A DNA stretch of 64,000 bases, from positions 92,790,285-92,854,284 of the forward strand of contig OZ038485.1 in assembly GCA_964036315.1 (NCBI GenBank), in the 5' to 3' direction. The notes beneath the pieces were generated by a model. That model made no database searches and had not been told where the DNA came from. It saw only the letters and a program-made list of their open reading frames with translations. This document shows, in pieces, positions 58,129 through 64,000 of the stretch. A program made the position numbers and the translations under genes. Each line of letters opens with the position of its first letter. Within the stretch, counting starts at the first letter, position 1. This DNA is from Acanthosepion esculentum (lineage: Eukaryota; Mollusca; Cephalopoda; Sepiida; Sepiidae).

Positions 58129-58430
58129 TGTTACGGTAACTTACTCATAATAATAATGGACTATTCCGGACATCATAAATACTGCGCCTCGAGAGGGAGC
58201 AGCAGTTCAGAGTGAGACAGTCAGTCAGAGTCAGAGACAGAGTCGCGTGAGACGATTACTGTAAGACATTGGAATAGTGATACTTGTCGAGACAACATAG
58301 TTCACTCTAACCAAATCTGATAGTCATTACTAATACTTCTACTTCTTTGTACATATTTCTGTTTGTAATATATCTGTTATTCCATACCTATATTCGAGTT
58401 ATTCTTCATTGGTTCTATCTTGGACCATCA
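58129..58430 (+). mobile_element. 3' LTR of the gypsy element
   Basis: It begins TGTTACGGTAACTTACTC immediately after the purine tract. A CA that could end it lies at 58407-58408 or at 58429-58430. A short hairpin (TGGACCAT/ATGGTCCA) spans 58421-58440 at the junction. The right flank is a family M fragment. No matching 5' LTR is present, so its right end cannot be fixed. Confidence 0.7.
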
Positions 58431-58449
58431 CCATGGTCCAAGGAACTTG

Positions 58450-58800
58450 GACCATAAAAATTTTGCACCCTGATTTTATGCCATCAACTACAGATATTTT
58501 GTACATTATGTTATACTTTCAGTGTAAATGTATTTTTATACATTGTTTCGTTTGGTTCTTATTGTTTACCGATATATCAAAACCTCTATGGGCTATTTAA
58601 TGCCGAATTTTATTTTATTTTTTAATATAATAATGATTTAGTGATAGCAGTCTTTCTAATTAACCCATAGCTGGGGGTGTAAAGGTGGGTTTATACCGTT
58701 GCACAAAAATTTTTGCGCATAAGTATATATCATGAACCTAAATGAAATTGGAACTCTGCTTTCCGTTTTACAGTTCTGTGCCATTATCCATAATACTCCC
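58450..58800. repeat. Family M head joined to family S body, degraded
   Basis: ATTTTATGCCATCAACTA and CTCTATGGGCTATTTAATGC are family M. From 58660, CCATAGCTGGGGGTGT leads into a minus-strand SINE (GCAGAGTTCCAATTTCATTT). The same junction occurs at 62360-62690, so family M and family S may be parts of one element. Confidence 0.55.
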
Positions 58801-59134
58801 CGTAAATTCTAGTTTACAGCACAGGTTATTCACAGACCAGAAAATCCGTGGTTATCATAATAAAGGCTTCATGCTGTCATATTATTTAAAATTATATTAA
58901 TTACTGGCAATGGATTTAGCTATGTCGATAGGGTGTTTTTATAGAATTTTTATGCAGGAGGTTCCATGAGTCAAGAAAACTTTTTCAAGGGTTTCAGAAG
59001 AATTAAAAGGTTTTGGAAAGGGGGGGGTCTAGAAAAAATGTCTGATCGCAGTGACTAATATACAAACCCCGCCATATTTTAGAGAAAAATAGAAACTACC
59101 GACGCTATAGGGATTTTCTTAGGCTAGCTTAGAT

Positions 59135-59262
59135 GTAGCACAAGGCTGAAACTACGGGGTACCCAGTGAGAATCGAACTCACTACTCAGTCCTACTTGTT
59201 CTAGCGAGACAAGCGTGTTAACAATCACACTCCCTCGAGGTGCCCAACTGCTGACGCAGGTT
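59135..59262 (-). repeat. tRNA-related SINE head
   Basis: On the minus strand GAGTGTGATTGTTAACACGC precedes GTGAGTTCGATTCTCACTGG, an exact B-box core (GTTCGATTC) whose flanks GTGAG/CTCAC could form the T stem. The sequence resembles a tRNA of about 75 bases (59165-59245), but the anticodon arm is poor and an acceptor stem is lacking, so it is a SINE and not a gene. Flanks at 58801-59134 and 59263-59752 are unassigned. Confidence 0.6.
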
Positions 59263-59752
59263 TGCAAGTTCACGTCGTCTTGTTGATGAAACAAGACGAC
59301 GAGCACTTGCGAAATAGGAATATCTAAAACGGATTGAAATTAACGGTGAAAACAGACAGAATACGATACGATAACTGAGTGAATGTTAGAGTAATAAAGG
59401 AAAATACCGAAAGAGTTATTGATCCCTTGATCAATGAGGCGGGAAAATATTTGAGCCGAGCTGCGATCATTCTCAAACAGAAGATATGATAATGCGACAG
59501 AGAAAGGATTTTTATATATGAAGTATAAAGCATAATCAGCTTTTTTAGTTCATCGATTTCGAATTCATTTAAGCCAAATCAATATCTAATATTCTAATTA
59601 AATACACTTAAGTAACTTTTTAACCTGATTCTTTGTAATATAGATGAAATAGACGCTTAATCTAGAACAAATGTTGCAAAACATTGAACATCAAAGTCGT
59701 TTTGACAGAAGTTACTCTTTTAAAGTTCAAAAAGTTCAGTTGCCAGCTCAGA

Positions 59753-59754
59753 AC

Positions 59755-59839
<85 letters not shown>

Positions 59840-59998
59840 GTGTGTGTGTATATATATATATATATGTATATATATATGTATGTGTGTGTATATGAATATA
59901 TATATATCTGTGTGTATATGTATATATATGTATATATTTAGTTATATATATGTGTGTGCGTGTGTGTGTATGTGTGTACATATGTGTGTGCGTATATT
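59753..59998. repeat. (AT)n with (GT)n interruptions
   Basis: TA repeats to 59832, then mixed TATG/TGTG repeats to about 59998. Confidence 0.95.
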
Positions 59999-60285
59999 TA
60001 AAAATTAAGATATACGTAAAATATATCTTTAAAAAAACAATATGAATAAAGACAAAATGCAAATGTGAGGATTATATGTTTTTGTTTATAAACACTTGTC
60101 GCAAATTAAAATCTTCACATTAACTTTGATAAAATCCGTCAGGAACGAAACGTGCCAAAGTTAGAGTTTGATGAATGTGAAATAATTCGTCGCCTACAAG
60201 GATGTGGAGACGCTTTTCGGTTGTATCGAGGCTGGAAAGTGAAGTCTCGACGGTAGTAGTACTTCATTTTCGGTCTGACCTAATA

Positions 60286-60658
60286 TAGGGTGACCCCAAA
60301 AAATGGGAATTTTTGAAGTGCGTAATGCCAGACATGAGCAAGTGGCAACACTGCGAGACAGTGACATTGAGCAAGTAAACATTTCACCATTTTAGTAACG
60401 AGAATGAAATTCACAGTATCCCAGCTGAGATCTTGCAGCAGTCAATGAGGAATCTCAACAGCAGATTTCAAGAATGCATTCGTACAGGAGGACGCCATCT
60501 ACAGGACGTAATTTAAAAAAAATGTAAATTCCATCATTGTTTCTTAAATGGTATGTTTTAAGGTTTCAATTACTATGAATTAAATATTTTTCTTCCATCA
60601 CTCTTGGTTTTATTGGATTGTTAAAAAATTCCCGTTTTTTTTTTTTTTGGTCACCCTG
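60286..60658. mobile_element. Internally deleted mariner/Tc1-type element
   Basis: Ends TAGGGTGACC-CCAAAAAATG and (minus strand) CAGGGTGACC(A)n-CGGGAATTTTT are inverted copies, with TA flanks at 60284-60285 and 60659-60660. Inside, the plus strand reads ECIRTGGRHLQDVIF (about 60475-60515), the closing residues of a Tc1-type transposase (-GxHL-xVIF). The rest of the gene is gone. A second right-hand terminus of the same family (TTCCCGTTTTTTTGGGTCAC) lies at 60828-60852, next to TA. Confidence 0.7.
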
Positions 60659-60852
60659 TAGTATTTATTATTGTTGTTGAAGATGTATAAATTCCTTTTC
60701 ATATGTTTAAGTTTTATTAAAATTCTTATCATCGCTTTTTAAATAACTAACATTGCCGATGAGTGAAGCTCGTTAAAAAAAGGAAAAAAAACTCCTTTTG
60801 ATACTTCGTCTTATTACGGGCACAAAAGTTCCCGTTTTTTTGGGTCACCCTA

Positions 60853-61168
60853 TACGAGACGAGGATGACTCCGGGATGACTCCATGCAGGGCCGATAAAG
60901 GCAATATGACATTTTCATTACGCCGAGCTGTGTCCTGTATAAAGAAGCAGGCTATTAAAATATTATTATTAGCCAAGCTATGAAATGTCGAGAAGCACTG
61001 TGATTAAACAGTTAATCCCTCCATATTATTTGCCCTGAGCCAGAAACTATTTGATCCGTTGAGCATAGTTGCGGTCTAAGTCGGTTCTATGAGTCATGAA
61101 CAAACCCAAATCTGCCTGAGCAGAGATTGGCTAGTCGCCTTAACATACGGGTATATGCCTCCCACTGT
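60853..61168. other. Unassigned sequence
   Basis: Bases 61115-61150 loosely match 37190-37235 (AGAGATTGGCTAGTCGCC versus AGAGACTGGCTAGCCACC), hinting at another dispersed repeat. Confidence 0.3.
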
Positions 61169-61200
61169 ATACACACACACACACAAGGTGTGTATATCTA

Positions 61201-61264
<64 letters not shown>

Positions 61265-61430
61265 TATATACATATATATATATACATATATATATACATA
61301 TATATATATACATATATATATACATATATATATATATACATATATATACATATATATATATACATATATATATTCATATATACATATATATATACATATA
61401 TACATATATATATATACATATATACATATA

Positions 61431-61497
<67 letters not shown>
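61169..61497. repeat. (AC)n and long (AT)n with ACAT interruptions
   Basis: About 300 bp of TA repeats with periodic TACA variants. Confidence 0.95.
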
Positions 61498-61500
<3 letters not shown>

Positions 61501-61908
61501 TACTGAAAAGATGCAAATTAAAAGAAAATTGAATGTTTTTTTTTGTGAAAGTATTTATTTATATTTATATATATATATATTTGATATTTCAGATCGGCAC
61601 CGATCTTTCATCGGAAATGACTGTTTTCAGAAGTTTGTTTACATTAAGTAGCGTCCGTCGCGAGACGCGGACGTCATGTGATATGGAATGCAACAGTGTT
61701 TGAATATTTCTAACGTAAATCTAACTTTAGTAATATTTTAGATGTTTTTAAAAATTTTTTTTAACTATATGTAACAAAATATCTTTGTTTAACTATTGAA
61801 ATATTTATAAAGATTTAAAATAGCCAAGTCTTTATTTAACCCTAATTCATATGTATTTAAAATAATGTAAAATCCAGTATTTTTCTTTTTTTATATACGT
61901 TGCTTCTC
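61498..61908. other. Unassigned AT-rich sequence with short palindromes
   Basis: GATCGGCACCGATC near 61592 and GTCCGTCGCGAGACGCGGAC near 61652 are short near-palindromes. Nothing else is recognised. Confidence 0.35.
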
Positions 61909-61916
61909 ATTATGCC

Positions 61917-61963
<47 letters not shown>

Positions 61964-62061
61964 ACCTAGAAATCAACACTTAGAGGCGACAGTCTGTTTC
62001 ATACTAGATGCAATCGTCAGGCCTGACACTGTCGCCTCTAAGTGTTGACTTCTATGTTCAC
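61909..62061 (-). mobile_element. Palindromic hammerhead repeat, family C copy 2
   Basis: After an AT tract (61909-61959), 61960-61990 and 62031-62061 are inverted 31 bp arms (GTGAAC-TAGAA-TCAACACT, TAGAGGCGAC). The centre on the minus strand holds a hammerhead motif (see next entry). The start GTGAACxTxGAAxTCAAC after an AT tract is shared with copy 1 at 35941. Confidence 0.7.
61984..62024 (-). ncRNA. Type I hammerhead ribozyme, family C copy 2
   Basis: Minus strand: stem I AGGC (62024-62021), CTGACGA (62020-62014), stem II TGC/GTA (3 bp, one wobble), GAAA (62000-61997), stem III CAG/CTG with a 1-base loop, GTC (61990-61988), stem I GCCT (61987-61984). All invariant bases are present. Stem II is weak and stem III is unusually tight, so activity is uncertain. 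Confidence 0.68.
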
Positions 62062-62142
62062 CTTTATATTTACACACGCTCTATCTCTGATATTGAGCAC
62101 TTTATCCCATAAATATAGCACATCTTAAGATTATATTTCTTC

Positions 62143-62203
<61 letters not shown>

Positions 62204-62310
62204 AATGGCTCTGAGTGTTGTCTTCAATGTTCTCATTTATGTTTACATACGTTTTCTCTGATATTTAGCACTTTATCCCATAAATATACCCTACCTTAAA
62301 ACTATATTTC

Positions 62311-62347
<37 letters not shown>
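62062..62347. repeat. Direct repeat of about 165 bp with (AT)n tails
   Basis: GTGTTGACTTCTATGTTCAC near 62043 recurs as GTGTTGTCTTCAATGTTCTC near 62213. Both are followed by TTAGCACTTTATCCCATAAA-type sequence and an AT tract (62143-62201 and 62314-62347). This extends the family C repeat as a tandem with AT spacers. Confidence 0.75.
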
Positions 62348-62351
<4 letters not shown>

Positions 62352-62354
62352 AGA

Positions 62355-62695
62355 AAGCTAAATATACTTATTCGTTTGATTTGGTTTATATTTCCGGTTT
62401 ATCAACCTTTTGTGGGTCATTTAAAGCCGAAATTTTGGGGATTGTTAGAATAAATCTTTTTTCTTTGAGGGGAGTAAATATTGTATTAACAATTTTTTGA
62501 AGAATAAAAATGATTTTTCTAGATAAAATCTCTACTCTTTAATCCATAGCGCTGGGAGAAAATGGATTCATAACTTTCCCAAGTATATTTCCTCGTAAGT
62601 CAATGTAACAAACTCGAGCCTGGAATTGGAACTCAGCTCTTCATTTTTTTTTAAAATTCCGGGTGTCTATCAATTGCACCACCCGCACATCCTTA
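62355..62695. repeat. Family M head joined to family S SINE, copy
   Basis: GGTTTATCAACCTTTTGTGG then GTCATTTAAAGCCGAAATTT is the family M head. From 62540 CATAGCGCTGGGAGAAAATG and TTCATAACTTTCCCAAGTAT lead to a minus-strand head (GAGTTCCAATTCC-like B box, then GTGCAATTGATAGACACC). It matches the junction at 58450-58800. Confidence 0.6.
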
Positions 62696-63140
62696 CTCAT
62701 ATTGAAAAGATAACCAATACGTTTGGGAAATTACTTAAATATTACATTTTCTGGACGTACTCAGAGTGTTAGATTTCTTTGCGTATTTTTAATTTAATGA
62801 ATTTTGAGCCTGTCACTGTTTTAACTAATGTTTCCCTATGGACACAGTTTCATTAATTACTTAAATCTGCATTCATACGAATACCAATCAATATGGGATA
62901 AGTGTTATAGGCACCAAAGATCTTCGGACCAAGTTCAAATATCGGCTCATTGCAATAGCTTTGGGAAAAAATTAACCAGCTTCTCCCTGCGATTTGTTTT
63001 TTTTTCTTGGCAAAAGACAGCTCACGTGAAGAGCTCAGATGAATATGGATTTGCGCTAACCACTTCCTCGTATCTATTCGACTAGAACAGAAAAGACCGT
63101 TATTTTGCTGCATGACAGCGCCCGTTCTCTCCTTGCAAAG
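62696..63140. other. Unassigned sequence
   Basis: A plus-strand frame (62828-63085) is open but unrecognised. Confidence 0.3.
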
Positions 63141-63530
63141 GCTTACAGCTACATCAGGTTGAAATATAGGCTCCTCTAAAATCGCCGAAGTTAAGCAACG
63201 TCTAGCCTGGTCAGTACCTAGTTGGGTGACCACTTGGGAATACCAGGTGTTGTAAGCTGTGATATGCGGGTTGTGCAATGGATAAATGCTAATCGGAGTT
63301 GCGTTAGTTATATTCCCTTACGCGCAAATGCCCTAGGGAAAGGTAAGAATCTACCTCTTCCCCCTCAAGCGATGGGTTAATTTGTAAAACTTTTATCACT
63401 AAACCATTATTAACTACCCCCCCCACCAAAAAAAATCTTACAGTCTAAAACATATTATCTGGCCTTAAATAACTTGCAATGCAAATGATAAGCCTTAGAA
63501 AATTAATCTATCAATCACCTTGAAAAATTC
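63141..63530 (+). mobile_element. 5S rRNA-derived SINE, copy 2
   Basis: Bases 63141-63257 align with the whole of 5S rRNA, closer than copy 1: GAAGTTAAGCAACGTCTAGC, CTGGTCAGTACCTAGTTGGG, TGACCACTTGGGAATACCAG, then GTGTTGTAAGC. The 3' tail (GTTGTGCAATGGATAA, TTACGCGCAAATGCC, GGGAAAG, CGATGGGTTAATTTG, CCTTAGAAAATTAATC) matches copy 1. Together they prove a family with a 5S-derived head and a tail of about 280 bp. Confidence 0.85.
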
Positions 63531-64000
63531 AATATTATTTTGTTTTTTTACGGCTTATTAAATATAAATATATTTCCGAATGTAATAATAACTCTTGAGA
63601 ATAGAATGATTTCTGCTTGTACATGCCGAACTATTTAGCCCCGATCTGAGGCGCAAGAGATGGATTCTCATTTGATTTGATAGTTCTATAAATGTTCCAT
63701 TACCTGAGGACTAGCAGAGAGAAAATAAAGAACAGTCCTCTTCCTCTCATGGTGAACCCTGGCAGATTCTTATAGGGCAACCATAAGAATACAAGTGTAG
63801 GCTTCTATTAACTAAAAATATCTTTTAGAATAATAAACTTCAGACTAGACATTCTTAGCAATCTCTTTTGGCAGACAACGAAAAGAGAATAAATATGATT
63901 CTGTAATGGCATCCCCGCAGTTTAATTTACTGCACTATCCAGACACTATCTCCTCTCGAAGTGAGGATGGATGCTCTACTCAATAAATGAGTGTTCCTTT
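63531..64000. other. Unassigned sequence
   Basis: AT-rich; nothing recognised up to the window edge. Confidence 0.3.

Larger units (their letters stand above)
53880..58430 (+). mobile_element. Ty3/gypsy LTR retrotransposon, nearly full internal region, no 5' LTR found
   Basis: Domain order gag, protease, reverse transcriptase, RNase H, integrase identifies Ty3/gypsy. A purine tract (GGAAGGGGG, 58120-58128) directly precedes TGTTACGG, the start of the 3' LTR. At 53891-53913 AACAGTGGTCGACGAG resembles the primer-binding region just after a 5' LTR in related elements (inference). However the sequence before it does not match the 3' LTR, so the 5' LTR is missing or replaced. The pol is broken only by scattered stops, so the copy is moderately young. 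Confidence 0.85.

Noticed and set aside
58421..58440. Hairpin TGGACCAT/ATGGTCCA as a transcription terminator
   Set aside because: It lies at the junction of the LTR and its flank in a eukaryotic genome. An intrinsic terminator is not expected.
59165..59245. Functional tRNA gene
   Set aside because: The B box is good but there is no acceptor-stem pairing or convincing anticodon arm. The same reasoning applies to the heads at 32570, 47005, 48770 and 51220.
60120..60160. Hammerhead-like CGTCAGGAACGAAACG
   Set aside because: It has GAAAC but no CTGANGA in the correct order on either strand.
63141..63257. Functional 5S rRNA gene (also 24882-25000)
   Set aside because: Substitutions in conserved helices and a shared non-5S tail show a 5S-derived SINE.

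Overview
This 64 kb window is eukaryotic and almost wholly made of repeats. Very long (AT)n, (GATA)n, (AAT)n and (AC)n arrays, animal Tc1/mariner elements, Ty3/gypsy fragments, many LINE 3' fragments and several SINE-like families point to a large, repeat-rich lophotrochozoan genome, most probably a cephalopod mollusc (inference, about 0.6). I found no convincing host protein-coding gene, functional tRNA gene, rRNA gene or CRISPR array. If a host gene crosses the window, it is probably only as intron.

Layout. 1-9 kb: LINE relics, a short DNA transposon and a solo LTR at 8.4 kb. 10.0-10.5 kb: a tandem repeat of 301 bp that carries a hammerhead ribozyme in each copy. 11.2-14.2 kb: a decayed minus-strand gypsy pol with GC-rich repeats between its integrase and RNase H parts. 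14.5-17 kb: a Tc1 element with long terminal repeats, split by a minisatellite-bearing repeat. 18.6-21 kb: LINE 3' copies separated by (AAT)n tails, one carrying a fold-back element. 21.8-24.6 kb: a repeat of about 127 bp with hammerhead-like cores, in both orientations. 24.9 kb and 63.1 kb: two copies of a 5S rRNA-derived SINE. 26.7-30 kb: interspersed repeats and LINE fragments. 33-36 kb: a minisatellite, a LINE split by a second solo LTR, then hammerhead motifs in an inverted pair plus one of another family. 37.5-38.8 kb: a nearly intact mariner. 40.8 kb: a large palindrome. 42.7-44.1 kb: a satellite of about 147 bp. 46.4-47.6 kb: a 75 bp tandem repeat. 48.7-53 kb: SINE and LINE copies. 53.9-58.4 kb: a nearly full gypsy element. 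58.4-64 kb: repeat fragments, a short mariner-type element, a palindromic hammerhead copy and the second 5S SINE.

The strongest signal is the concentration of self-cleaving RNA motifs. At least four unrelated sequence families (10.0-10.5; 35.2-35.6; 35.95 and 62.0; 21.8-24.4 plus 51.4 kb) show the type I hammerhead layout: CUGANGA, stem II, GAAA, a very short (often palindromic) stem III, then GUC or GUU. They occur as tandem or inverted copies, and two families sit beside a tRNA-like promoter region. This matches what is known of animal retrozymes and the hammerheads of Penelope-like elements: transcripts cut themselves into unit-length RNAs, may circularise, and are reverse transcribed by resident retroelements. 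The sequence shows the motifs and layout; activity is inferred.

All coordinates come from reading by eye. Repeat boundaries are good to a few bases where terminal repeats or target duplications are cited, and otherwise to about 10-50 bp.
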